Positions 43,000-51,362 of a DNA stretch of 64,000 nucleotides are shown one piece after another. The first letter of the stretch is position 1; each line of letters begins with the position of its first letter. Both the position numbers and the translations under genes were made by a program. Origin of the DNA: Pseudotabrizicola alkalilacus (GTDB taxonomy: Bacteria > Pseudomonadota > Alphaproteobacteria > Rhodobacterales > Rhodobacteraceae); NCBI RefSeq assembly GCF_003443995.1, contig NZ_QWEY01000002.1, positions 434,001-498,000 on the forward strand, written 5' to 3'. Under the pieces are notes generated by a model that had not been told where the DNA came from, ran no database searches, and saw nothing but the letters and a program-made list of their open reading frames with translations.

Positions 43000-44577
43000 A
43001 TGGCAAGAATAGCCTACATCCTGCTGACCCACAAAGACCCTGAAGGCATCATCGCGCAGGCGGAGCGGCTGACGGCCGCGGGCGATTATGTGTCGATCCA
43101 TTTTGACGCAAATGCGAACCAGCGGGATTTTGACCAGATCCGGGAGACGCTGGCCTCGAACGCTTCGGTGGTTTTTGCCAAGCGCCGGGTCAAATGCGGC
43201 TGGGGGGAGTGGAGTCTGGTTGAGGCGTCGCTGCTGGCGGTGCGTGCCGCCGTTGAGGCGTTTCCCAAGGCCACGCATTTCTACATGCTGTCGGGCGATT
43301 GCATGCCGATCAAATCGGCGGAATACGCGCATGATTTTCTGGACCGGGACGATGTCGATTACATCGAAAGCGTCGATTTCTTCAACTCTGACTGGATCAA
43401 GACCGGCATCCGCGAAGAGCGGCTGATCTTTCGCCACTATTTCAACGAGCGCAGCCAGAAGGCGTGGTTCTACCGCTCGATGGACTGGCAGCGCAAACTG
43501 GGCCTGACGCGCAAGGTGCCTGCCGATATCCAGATGCAGATCGGGTCGCAATGGTGGTGCCTGCGCCGCCGCACGATTGAACAACTGTTGCAGTTCTGCG
43601 ACCGCCGCCGCGATGTGATGCGGTTTTTCCGTACGACATGGATTCCGGATGAGACGTTTTTTCAGACATTGGTGCGCCATCTGGTGCCCGAGCATGAGAT
43701 CCGCTGCCGGACGCTGACCTTTCTGATGTTCACCGATTACGGGATGCCGGTGACGTTCTATAACGATCACTACGACCTGCTGCTCAGCCAGGATTATATC
43801 TTTGCCCGCAAGATCAGCCCGCAGGCCAAGGATCTGAAAGCCCGGCTTGGCAAGCTGTATACCACCCGGAATGTGCGGTTCCAGATCTCGAACGAGGGGC
43901 GGAGCCTGTTCAAGTTTCTGACCGGGCGCGGCAGGATCGGCCGCCGCTTTGCGCCGCGGTTCTGGGAACGCGAAAGCACGCTGGGGCGCGAGCGGCAGCT
44001 GATGATGGTGACCTGCAAGAAATGGCATGTGGCCAAACGACTGGTGGACCGGGTGCGGCAGGTGACCAACATGCCGGCGATCGAATACCTGTTCAACGAA
44101 GACAGCACGCCCTTGCCCGATCTGGGCGGCATCCAGACCACGCTGGAAAAACGCACCCGCCACCGCCGTGCGCTGGTGCGGATGCTGTTCGACTATTGGC
44201 AGACCGACAAGCTGGTGCTGTGCATTGACCCGGCGAATGTCGATCTGATGCAGGATTTCTACAATGACAAGGCGACCGTGCGTCTGCTGGAGATCGACTG
44301 CGATTTCACCGATGACTATCTGATCGGCCATGCACGGCGGGTAGGGCTTGCCGGGGACCGGACCCCGCAGGAAACCATCGACCGGCTGTTGCCGACCATC
44401 CGCTATGATGTAAAGTTTGAATCCGACCGCATCCGCGACGCTGGCTTCAAGGATATGCACCGCATCCGCCAATCGGCCTCTGTCGATGAAAACACCCTGC
44501 CGCTGGCCGAGTTTCTGGACATCCCGGTCGAAAAGGCCCGCGAGATTGCGGGCACCGAATATCTGTTTGTGGACTGA
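43000..44577 (+). CDS. DUF5928-type glycosyltransferase (GT14/core-2 branching-like)
   Basis: A 525-residue protein. The N-terminal 280 residues resemble beta-1,6-N-acetylglucosaminyltransferases (RIAYILLTHKDPEGI, FYMLSGDCMPIKS, GSQWWCLRRRTIEQLL, WIPDETFFQTL). The C-terminal part matches the DUF5928-like region seen in Rhodobacterales (KWHVAKRLVDRV and FDYWQTDKLVLCIDP). There is no signal peptide, so it should act on the cytoplasmic side. The HIT gene follows after four bases. A role in a branched surface glycan is likely but the acceptor is unknown. Confidence 0.8.
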   Translation: MARIAYILLTHKDPEGIIAQAERLTAAGDYVSIHFDANANQRDFDQIRETLASNASVVFAKRRVKCGWGEWSLVEASLLAVRAAVEAFPKATHFYMLSGDCMPIKSAEYAHDFLDRDDVDYIESVDFFNSDWIKTGIREERLIFRHYFNERSQKAWFYRSMDWQRKLGLTRKVPADIQMQIGSQWWCLRRRTIEQLLQFCDRRRDVMRFFRTTWIPDETFFQTLVRHLVPEHEIRCRTLTFLMFTDYGMPVTFYNDHYDLLLSQDYIFARKISPQAKDLKARLGKLYTTRNVRFQISNEGRSLFKFLTGRGRIGRRFAPRFWERESTLGRERQLMMVTCKKWHVAKRLVDRVRQVTNMPAIEYLFNEDSTPLPDLGGIQTTLEKRTRHRRALVRMLFDYWQTDKLVLCIDPANVDLMQDFYNDKATVRLLEIDCDFTDDYLIGHARRVGLAGDRTPQETIDRLLPTIRYDVKFESDRIRDAGFKDMHRIRQSASVDENTLPLAEFLDIPVEKAREIAGTEYLFVD

Positions 44578-44581
44578 GCCA

Positions 44582-44953
44582 ATGACAAAACCCTATGATC
44601 CGAACAACGTGTTTGCCCGCATCCTGCGCGGCGAAATTCCCAACAAGACCGTGCTGGAAACCCCGCATACGCTGGCGTTTCACGACATCGGCCCGCAGGC
44701 GCCGGTGCATGTGCTGGTGATCCCCAAGGGCGCCTATGTGGATTTTGCCGAGTTTGCGGCAAAAGCATCTGCCGAAGAGATGGTCGATTTCCACCGCGCC
44801 TGCGCGCAGATCTGCGAGATGCTGGGCCTGACCGGGCCAGAGGGGTATCGCGCCATCACCAACGCGGGTACCCATGGCCTGCAAGAGGTGCCGCATTACC
44901 ATCTGCATATTCTGGGGGGGCGTGTCCTGGGCCGTCTGGTCGCGCCCGCCTGA
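44582..44953 (+). CDS. HIT-family purine nucleoside phosphoramidase (HINT-like)
   Basis: A 123-residue histidine-triad protein. The catalytic HxHxH motif is in VPHYHLHILGG near the C-terminus, and ARILRGEIPNKTV at the start matches the HINT branch. It hydrolyses AMP-phosphoramidates and aminoacyl-adenylates. It is co-directional with the upstream glycosyltransferase gene. Confidence 0.94.
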   Translation: MTKPYDPNNVFARILRGEIPNKTVLETPHTLAFHDIGPQAPVHVLVIPKGAYVDFAEFAAKASAEEMVDFHRACAQICEMLGLTGPEGYRAITNAGTHGLQEVPHYHLHILGGRVLGRLVAPA

Positions 44954-44970
44954 TCAGGCAGGCTCGGGCG

Positions 44971-45840
44971 TCAGAACCATTGCCCCGGTTCCATCAGGCC
45001 AAGATCCATCAGTTGCTGGCTGTGCCATTCAAACGGGATGGAATTGTGCCAGCGGAAATCGTGGATATCAAAGCGTGACCCCGGATTGCTGCGCAGGGCC
45101 TTGGCGGTGCGGAACGACACAAGTGCAGTGGTGATGTTGTTGTGCCAGGGGCAGGCGTAGGTGTTCATCTCTTCGTCGGACAGCGTGAAATTTCTGTTCA
45201 GGGTCAGGCCGGGTCTGGTCTTGAACAGGCAGATCCGGTCAATCTTGCGGCGCTGGGGCGAGATATGCTCCTCGAACCGCCACCGCAGACCGCCAAAGAA
45301 ATCGAGCTGACGTTCCTTTGGGTAATTGTGATTGGCGGGGTCGGGGCGGCCAAGGGCGTAATAGCCTGACTTGTCCAGATGGGCGTCGGCCAGCGACACC
45401 GCGTTCGGAAAGCGCTGCAGATCGCCGGCATAGAGGTCAATCATATAGGTCAGAATGGCCTCACGCCGCTCTTCGCTTTGAAAGGTCAGCAGTTCCGGTA
45501 TGTTGCGCGACTCGCAAAACGGGTGGAACAGGTATTCGGCGTTGTAGCAGTAAAACAGCCAGATGCCGGGGGCCGCTTCGATGATCTGGTTGACCGCCTC
45601 TACCAGCGCACCTTCGGCATGCACATCGTGATCGACGCGGTGAATGCTGTCTTCGATCCCGGCGGGCAGGCTGATTTCGGGCGGTGCCAGCAGCACCACA
45701 ACCGGAAAGCCTGCGGTCTGGTGATGGCGCAGGGTGGTATCCACCTCGACCTCATCTTCGGCCATGACCACGGCGACCGGGCCTTTGCCGATGATCTCTT
45801 TGGCGACGGTCAGAAAGGCGGTCAGCCCGGTGTGGCGCAT
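44971..45840 (-). CDS. conserved hypothetical protein, possible glycosyltransferase relative
   Basis: A 289-residue soluble protein of unknown function. It opens with GPVAVVMAEDEVEVDTTLRHHQTAGFPVVVLL, a layout like the start of family-2 glycosyltransferases (short beta strand, then RHH/Q and a second strand). Trp-, Tyr- and His-rich segments follow (PGIWLFYCYNAEYLFHPF and LRWRFEEHISPQRR). No DxD metal motif is certain. It converges with the HIT gene with a 17-base gap. The neighbours suggest the surface-glycan group, but the function is open. Confidence 0.7.
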   Translation of the reverse strand: MRHTGLTAFLTVAKEIIGKGPVAVVMAEDEVEVDTTLRHHQTAGFPVVVLLAPPEISLPAGIEDSIHRVDHDVHAEGALVEAVNQIIEAAPGIWLFYCYNAEYLFHPFCESRNIPELLTFQSEERREAILTYMIDLYAGDLQRFPNAVSLADAHLDKSGYYALGRPDPANHNYPKERQLDFFGGLRWRFEEHISPQRRKIDRICLFKTRPGLTLNRNFTLSDEEMNTYACPWHNNITTALVSFRTAKALRSNPGSRFDIHDFRWHNSIPFEWHSQQLMDLGLMEPGQWF

Positions 45841-46013
45841 GTGTCCTCCGCTGGGGATGGCGATCCCGCTGGTTGGCGTCAGAATCGGCGATGGGGGCGC
45901 TTATTGCAAGGGGCTGGTTCTCTGGCATTGTGGGTTTCGGGGCCGTGCGCCCCTGCGTTGCGCCCGGACGCAGTTCGCGGTAGAAGGCGCGCTGATCCAC
46001 GGCGGGGTAAGCC

Positions 46014-47324
46014 ATGTCTGATGCCAAGAAGCTGTTCATCAAGACCTATGGCTGTCAGATGAACGTCTATGACAGCGAGCGTATGGCCGAGGCCATGGGC
46101 GCGGATGGCTATACGCTGACCGAGGTGGTGGAAGAGGCGGACATGGTTCTGCTGAACACCTGCCACATCCGGGAAAAGGCCAGCGAAAAGCTGTTTTCCG
46201 ATCTGGGAAGGTTGCGGCCGCTGAAGGACGCAAAGCCAGATCTGAAGATCGGGGTGGCGGGCTGTGTGGCGCAGGCCGAGGGCGCCGAGATTCAGCGGCG
46301 GATGCCCTTGGTCGATATTGTGGTCGGGCCGCAGGCCTATCACCGCTTGCCCGCCTTGGCGCGGGCGACGGGCCCGCAGGTCGATACCGAATTCCCTGCC
46401 GAGGACAAGTTTGACCATCTGCCCGAGCGCAAGGCGCTGCGCGGGCCGACCGCGTTTCTGACCGTGCAGGAAGGCTGCGACAAGTTCTGCGCCTTCTGCG
46501 TTGTGCCTTATACCCGCGGGGCCGAGGTCAGCCGCCCGGTCGACCGTATCTTGCGTGAGACGCGCGATCTGGTGTCGCGTGGCGTGCGTGAGGTCACGTT
46601 GCTGGGGCAGAATGTCAACGGCTATCACGGTATGGGTGAGGGTGGGGACTGGACGTTGGGCCGGCTGATACGGGCCCTGGCAGAGGTCGACGGGCTGGAG
46701 CGCATTCGCTATATGACCAGTCATCCCAATGATATGGATGATGATCTGATCGCAGCACATGGCGACGTGCCGCAACTGATGCCCTATCTGCATCTGCCGG
46801 TTCAGTCCGGGTCTGACCGGATTCTGAAGGCGATGAACCGCAAGCACACGCGCGACGATTACTTCCGGGTGATCGAGCGCATCCGGGCGGCGCGGCCCGA
46901 TACGCTGTTCTCGTCCGATTTCATTGTCGGCTTTCCCGGCGAAACCGATGCCGATTTTGAGGCTACGCTGGATCTGGTGCGCCGGGTCGGCTTTGGCCAG
47001 TCCTATTCGTTCAAGTATTCCGCCCGCCCCGGCACCCCGGCGGCGGAAAAGCCTCCGGTTGAGGCGGACGTCGCTGACCGGCGGCTGCAGGAGCTGCAGG
47101 CGCTGATCCTGGAGCAACAGCGCGCCGGGCAAGAGGCGATGGTCGGGCGTGAGGTGACGGTGCTGTATGAAAAGCCCGGACGCCAGCCCGGTCAGATGGT
47201 GGGCAAATCTGACCACCTGCATGCGGTTCACGTGAATGATGCGACGGGCAAGGTGGGGGAACTGGCGCGGGTGCGTGTCTTAGCTTCGTCGGCCAACTCG
47301 CTGTCGGCAGTCAGAATTTCGTAA
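46014..47324 (+). CDS. miaB: tRNA-2-methylthio-N6-dimethylallyladenosine synthase
   Basis: A 436-residue radical-SAM methylthiotransferase that converts i6A37 to ms2i6A37. The first [4Fe-4S] cluster is held by Cys14, Cys50 and Cys84; the radical-SAM cluster by Cys155-x3-Cys159-x2-Cys162 ([10 protein letters not shown]). A C-terminal TRAM domain ends near [12 protein letters not shown] 46014 gives the family start. In many proteobacteria miaB is followed directly by phoH/ybeZ; here two envelope genes intervene. Confidence 0.96.
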   Translation: MSDAKKLFIKTYGCQMNVYDSERMAEAMGADGYTLTEVVEEADMVLLNTCHIREKASEKLFSDLGRLRPLKDAKPDLKIGVAGCVAQAEGAEIQRRMPLVDIVVGPQAYHRLPALARATGPQVDTEFPAEDKFDHLPERKALRGPTAFLTVQEGCDKFCAFCVVPYTRGAEVSRPVDRILRETRDLVSRGVREVTLLGQNVNGYHGMGEGGDWTLGRLIRALAEVDGLERIRYMTSHPNDMDDDLIAAHGDVPQLMPYLHLPVQSGSDRILKAMNRKHTRDDYFRVIERIRAARPDTLFSSDFIVGFPGETDADFEATLDLVRRVGFGQSYSFKYSARPGTPAAEKPPVEADVADRRLQELQALILEQQRAGQEAMVGREVTVLYEKPGRQPGQMVGKSDHLHAVHVNDATGKVGELARVRVLASSANSLSAVRIS

Positions 47325-47532
47325 ACCTGTCCAATCGCACCCTTGGGGGCGGGTTGTTTTTCCATCGGAAACAGTGCCGGGAAATCTACGGGCGCGCGGG
47401 GTCTGCTGCCAGACCTCTGCCACATAAATGCCCTGAATTGTTCAGATTTCGCTTTACTTCACTTTTTCTCGACGGCAATTCTGGTCGGATAAGTCTGCTC
47501 GTAAATAGTCACAATTGAAGGGGGCTGCTGCT

Positions 47533-48102
47533 GTGGAGTGTTTTTCCAAAGCAATGCGGATGATCCTGGGGGGAGCGGCGCTCGCGGTCGGTATGTCGGG
47601 TGCGACAACCGCCATGGCGCAGGGCGCTCCTCAGGTCACCGGCAAAATCGAATGGGGCGTGTGGATCGACGACGACGGTTGCATGCACTGGTGGGCCGAT
47701 GGCGGTCTTGAAGGGTATATGGTTCCGCGCCGTAACCCGAAAGACGGCAAACCGGTCTGTCTGAAGCGCAACACCTGTCTGGTGGAAAACACCGATCAGC
47801 TGTTTGCAACCGACTCTGCGCAGCTGACCTCGCATGGGCGGTCGCGGTTGCAATCGTTCTTCCAGTCTGCGGGCGCCTTCGGTTATGCCATCTATGGACA
47901 TACCGACAGCCGCGCGTCGGATGAATACAACATGGGTCTGTCCAAGCGTCGTGCTGCTGCCGTGGCCAATGTCGCCCGTTCGGTCGGTGCCCATGTGGAA
48001 CGCGAAATCGGCTATGGCGAACGTCAGCCCGTCGCCTCGAACAATTCGGCTGCAGGCATGCAGCAGAATCGTCGGGTCGAAGTCGTCTGCTACCGGTGGT
48101 GA
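47533..48102 (+). CDS. OmpA-domain envelope protein with N-terminal two-cysteine motif
   Basis: A 189-residue secreted protein. A signal peptide ends near AMAQ (residue 30). Residues 48-76 hold a motif starting DGC (Cys50), with EGY and PR in the middle, ending GKPVC (Cys76). The C-terminal OmpA-like domain has AIYGHTDSRASDEYNMGLSKRRAAAV and GMQQNRRVEVVC. The OmpA domain should bind peptidoglycan. The GTG start at 47533 is placed 9 bases after AAGGGGG; ATG 47554 and TTG 47515 are alternatives. The same motif occurs in the next gene, five bases downstream, suggesting a paired function. Confidence 0.85.
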   Translation: MECFSKAMRMILGGAALAVGMSGATTAMAQGAPQVTGKIEWGVWIDDDGCMHWWADGGLEGYMVPRRNPKDGKPVCLKRNTCLVENTDQLFATDSAQLTSHGRSRLQSFFQSAGAFGYAIYGHTDSRASDEYNMGLSKRRAAAVANVARSVGAHVEREIGYGERQPVASNNSAAGMQQNRRVEVVCYRW

Positions 48103-48107
48103 TCAAC

Positions 48108-48494
48108 ATGAACAGTACATTCAAAATCGGCGCAGTATTGGCGATCATGGCCGTTGGCGGTTGTGTCGGCGAGGCCGGTCAAAGCGGCCTGCGGCCGTAC
48201 CACGGCCCGGATTCGGTTATCGCGACCGGGTTGGACAAGGGCCGCGATTCGGGCGTTCTGCGCAATGGCCAGGCGGCGATTGCCTATGATCCTGACGGCT
48301 GCCAGAACTGGATCATGGATGACGGCGTGGAAGGCTATTCCAGCCCGCGCTTTGACCCGGTGTCGGGTCTGCCGGTCTGCAACAACCACTATCCGCCGGG
48401 AACCGTGATTCGCAACTACCAGACCGGCAGTGAAGGTATTCGCGATTATGTGCCCGGTCCGGGCATCCGTACCGTGGTGCGTCGCGGGAACTGA
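48108..48494 (+). CDS. small lipoprotein sharing the DGC...PVC motif
   Basis: A 128-residue protein with a lipoprotein-type signal (IMAVGGC, Cys19). Residues 63-91 repeat the motif of the upstream OmpA-type protein with identical length. It starts DGC (Cys65), has W, D and EGY at matching positions, and ends GLPVC (Cys91); 16 of 29 positions are identical. Cys65 and Cys91 may form a disulfide. There is no OmpA domain; the C-terminus is Arg-, Gly- and Pro-rich. ATG 48108 is five bases past the upstream stop. No named family is recognised. Confidence 0.8.
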   Translation: MNSTFKIGAVLAIMAVGGCVGEAGQSGLRPYHGPDSVIATGLDKGRDSGVLRNGQAAIAYDPDGCQNWIMDDGVEGYSSPRFDPVSGLPVCNNHYPPGTVIRNYQTGSEGIRDYVPGPGIRTVVRRGN

Positions 48495-48518
48495 CGCGCG
48501 CAGTCTGCAAAATTCTGA

Positions 48519-48547
48519 GGGGCCACGGGGAACCGTGGCCCTTTTTG
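48519..48547 (+). terminator. rho-independent terminator after the lipoprotein gene
   Basis: GGGCCACGG-ggaa-CCGTGGCCC followed by TTTTT, 25 bases after the stop. It separates the envelope pair from phoH, which therefore needs its own promoter. Confidence 0.9.
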
Positions 48548-48695
48548 TCAGTTGGAGCCTTTGCCTGTCATTTGGGCAAGTGTCACATTTCCGTGCGGGC
48601 GCTGGATATAAACTCGGGTCGACACGAAATCGATGCTTGCCAGATCATGTGACGCGGCGCACGATACATACAGGCCCTAGCTAAAGGAGACCTCA

Positions 48696-49703
48696 TTGGG
48701 CATCAGCGCGCTGACCCCCCCGACCAAACCCGAGGACATGATCGAGAGCGTCCTCGAATTTCCTGACAACCGTTTGCTGATAGATCTGTGCGGCGAGTTT
48801 GACCGCAATCTTGCACAGGTCGAACACCAGATCGGCGTTCACATTCTGCGGCGCGGTAACCGCCTTGCGGTGATCGGGGACAAGGGCGCGCGGGAGCAGG
48901 CGGCAGCCGTGCTGCGCAGCCTGTATGCCCGGCTCGAATCCGGTCGCACCGTGGCTGCGGGTGACATTGACGGGGCGATGCGCCTTGGTCAGGCCACGCT
49001 GGGGGCCGAGGGCGAACAGATCGAGCTGTTCAACCCCGGCATGGAAATCCGCACCCGCAAAAAGCCGGTTGAGCCTCGGACAGAGGCACAAAAGGCCTAT
49101 GTGGCCAACCTGTTCAGCCATGAGCTTGGCTTTGGCATCGGGCCTGCGGGCACCGGCAAGACCTATCTGGCGGTGGCGGTCGGTGTGACCATGCTGGTCT
49201 CTGGCGCGGTGGAAAAGATCATCCTGTCGCGCCCTGCGGTGGAGGCGGGCGAGCGGTTGGGGTTCCTTCCCGGCGACATGAAGGAAAAAGTCGATCCCTA
49301 TATGCAGCCGCTCTATGACGCGCTGAACGATTTCCTGCCCGCCAAGCAGGTTCAGAAGCTGCTGGAGGAAAAGCGGATCGAGATTGCACCGCTGGCCTTT
49401 ATGCGCGGGCGGACCCTCGCCAATGCCTTTGTGGTGCTGGATGAGGCGCAGAACGCGACCACCATGCAGATGAAGATGTTCCTGACCCGGTTGGGGCAGG
49501 GGTCTCGCATGGTGATCACCGGCGACCGCACACAGGTGGACCTGCCGCGCGGGATGCCATCAGGTCTGGCCGATGCAGAGCGCATCCTGAAGGGTGTGCG
49601 CGGGGTGACGTTCAACTACTTCACGTCCAAAGACGTGGTGCGGCACCCGCTGGTGGCGCGGATCATCGAAGCCTACGAGTCAGATGAGGCGCCACAGGCC
49701 TGA
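48696..49703 (+). CDS. ybeZ: PhoH-like ATPase (YbeZ)
   Basis: A 335-residue PhoH/YbeZ protein. An N-terminal KH-like region is followed by the P-loop ATPase domain (GPAGTGKT, 149-156; FVVLDEAQNATTMQMKMFLTR; ITGDRTQVDLP). It works with YbeY in rRNA maturation and ribosome quality control. The start is TTG at 48696, seven bases after AAAGGAG; no ATG suits. It leads the ybeZ-ybeY-ybeX-lnt set. Confidence 0.93.
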   Translation: MGISALTPPTKPEDMIESVLEFPDNRLLIDLCGEFDRNLAQVEHQIGVHILRRGNRLAVIGDKGAREQAAAVLRSLYARLESGRTVAAGDIDGAMRLGQATLGAEGEQIELFNPGMEIRTRKKPVEPRTEAQKAYVANLFSHELGFGIGPAGTGKTYLAVAVGVTMLVSGAVEKIILSRPAVEAGERLGFLPGDMKEKVDPYMQPLYDALNDFLPAKQVQKLLEEKRIEIAPLAFMRGRTLANAFVVLDEAQNATTMQMKMFLTRLGQGSRMVITGDRTQVDLPRGMPSGLADAERILKGVRGVTFNYFTSKDVVRHPLVARIIEAYESDEAPQA

Positions 49704-49721
49704 GTGACGGGATTGCTGAAT

Positions 49722-49758
49722 GCGCCGGGGGGCTGTCTGCCCCCCGGCGTTTGTTTTT
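49722..49758 (+). terminator. terminator-like hairpin after phoH
   Basis: CGCCGGGGGGC/GCCCCCCGGCG with a 6-base loop, then TTTGTTTTT. It lies 19 bases after the stop, so ybeY may be transcribed partly by read-through or from its own promoter. Confidence 0.8.
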
Positions 49759-49782
49759 CGAACCAGTGGCAAGCCAAATTGG

Positions 49783-49813
49783 CCCCCGCGGATATTTTCG
49801 GACAGAAAACAGA
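49783..49813. repeat. family B repeat, single arm
   Basis: GCGGATATTTTCGGACAGAAAAC between phoH and ybeY matches the arms of the inverted pair at 5452-5683. Confidence 0.6.
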
Positions 49814-49865
49814 GGGCGCTCTGGATTTGCTTGCCCGGCCCGCCTGCTTGGAGTAGGGCGCGCGG

Positions 49866-50369
49866 ATGGAACCTTTGGTCGATTGCGTGATTGAGGATGC
49901 CCGCTGGGAAGGTCTGGGGCTGGAGCCCCTTGCCCTGCGCGCGGCGTCGGCGGTGCTGGCGGCGCTGGGGCTGCCGGAGCAGGGCTTCACCCTGTGCGTC
50001 ATGGGCTGCGATGATGCGCGGATTTCGGTGCTGAACGCCGAGTTTCGCGGCAAACCTGTGCCGACCAATGTGTTAAGCTGGCCGTCGGAGTTACTTGCCG
50101 AGGGCACGCCTGGCGTGGTGCCTGCTTTGCCCCTTGCGGGGGACGCGGCAGAGCCGTGGTCGCTGGGCGATATTGCGATTTCCTATGACGCCTGCGCGCG
50201 CGAGGCGGAGGCGGCGGGCAAGCCGCTGGCCGACCATGTCACACATCTGGTGGTTCATGGTGTGTTACATTTGCTGGGTTATGATCACGTTGACGATGCA
50301 GATGCAGCACTGATGGAAAAACACGAAGTGGCGACACTTGCCACGCTTGGGGTAGATGACCCATATTGA
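49866..50369 (+). CDS. ybeY: endoribonuclease YbeY (rRNA maturation)
   Basis: A 167-residue zinc metallo-endoribonuclease acting in 16S rRNA 3' maturation and ribosome quality control. The metal motif HLVVHGVLHLLGYDH (His-x3-His-x5-His) is complete. Upstream FRGKPVPTNVLSWP is the conserved substrate region. It sits between ybeZ and ybeX as in many proteobacteria. Confidence 0.96.
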   Translation: MEPLVDCVIEDARWEGLGLEPLALRAASAVLAALGLPEQGFTLCVMGCDDARISVLNAEFRGKPVPTNVLSWPSELLAEGTPGVVPALPLAGDAAEPWSLGDIAISYDACAREAEAAGKPLADHVTHLVVHGVLHLLGYDHVDDADAALMEKHEVATLATLGVDDPY

Positions 50370-50409
50370 AACGGCACCCGAAAGGCGGGTGTTTTTAGGA
50401 AAAGGACCG

Positions 50410-51360
50410 ATGGGCAGTAGTAACGACGGGTCTACGGCGGCGCAGGGCGCGCCGTCTGGTGTACAGACCGAAGAAGATCAACCTCCGAGTAGAGGTCTTT
50501 TCGGGCGGTTGATGGGTGTGTTTTCCGGGGCCGACAGCCCGTCTGGTGGCAAATCCGACGATACGCTGACTGCGATGCCTTCGGGCGGGCCCTCGGTGCC
50601 GGGCCTTGGCAATCTGCGGCGGCTGCGGGTCGATGATGTGGCGATCCCCAAGGTTGATATTGCCGCCGTTCCCATTGACATTGGCCGTGATGAGCTGGTC
50701 GAGGTGTTCCGCGAACAGGGCTTTTCCCGGTTGCCGGTCTACAAGGGCACGCTGGACCACCCGCAGGGGCTGGTTTTGTTGAAAGATCTGGCGTTGCAGC
50801 ATGGCTTTGGCTCGTCAGGCCGGTTTTCGCTGCGCAATTTGTTGCGGCCCTTGCTGTTTGCCCCGCCGTCGATGCCAATTGGCGTCTTGTTGCAAAAGAT
50901 GCAGCGCGAACGGGTACATATGGCACTGGTGATTGACGAATATGGTGGCGTTGACGGGCTGGTGACCATCGAAGACCTGATCGAAACCGTCATCGGCGAG
51001 ATTGAGGATGAGCATGACGAAGACGAAGGTCTGCTCTGGAAAGAGGAAAAGCCGGGCGTGTTTCTGGCGCAATCCACCGCCCCGCTGGAAGAGTTTGAGG
51101 CCTTGATCGGGTTCAGATTGCGCAATGGCGAGGATGACCAAGAGATCGACACGCTGGGCGGTCTGGTCTTTGTGCGCACGGGCCGCGTGCCGGTGCGCGG
51201 CGAGATCGTACCGCATGAATCGGGGGCCGAGTTTGAGGTTGTCGAGGCCGATCCGCGCCGGATCAAGCGGCTGAGGGTGCGGTTGCCGGGCAGCAAGCCT
51301 GACATTGTGGCCGAAGCGGTGGCTCCGGCCCCGAAACTGGTGGAGCCGGCCGCATCTTGA
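50410..51360 (+). CDS. corC: CBS-domain protein, CorC/YbeX family
   Basis: A 316-residue cytoplasmic protein. After a low-complexity N-terminus there is a CBS pair (DDVAIPKVDI through YGGVDGLVTIEDLIETVIGEIEDEHDE), then a C-terminal CorC transporter-associated domain. No DUF21 membrane domain is present, so it is the CorC rather than the CNNM type. It is linked to Mg2+/Co2+ efflux or ribosome function. ATG 50410 follows AAAGGA; an earlier in-frame ATG at 50356 overlaps ybeY. Its stop touches the lnt start region. Confidence 0.92.
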   Translation: MGSSNDGSTAAQGAPSGVQTEEDQPPSRGLFGRLMGVFSGADSPSGGKSDDTLTAMPSGGPSVPGLGNLRRLRVDDVAIPKVDIAAVPIDIGRDELVEVFREQGFSRLPVYKGTLDHPQGLVLLKDLALQHGFGSSGRFSLRNLLRPLLFAPPSMPIGVLLQKMQRERVHMALVIDEYGGVDGLVTIEDLIETVIGEIEDEHDEDEGLLWKEEKPGVFLAQSTAPLEEFEALIGFRLRNGEDDQEIDTLGGLVFVRTGRVPVRGEIVPHESGAEFEVVEADPRRIKRLRVRLPGSKPDIVAEAVAPAPKLVEPAAS

Positions 51361-51362
51361 AG

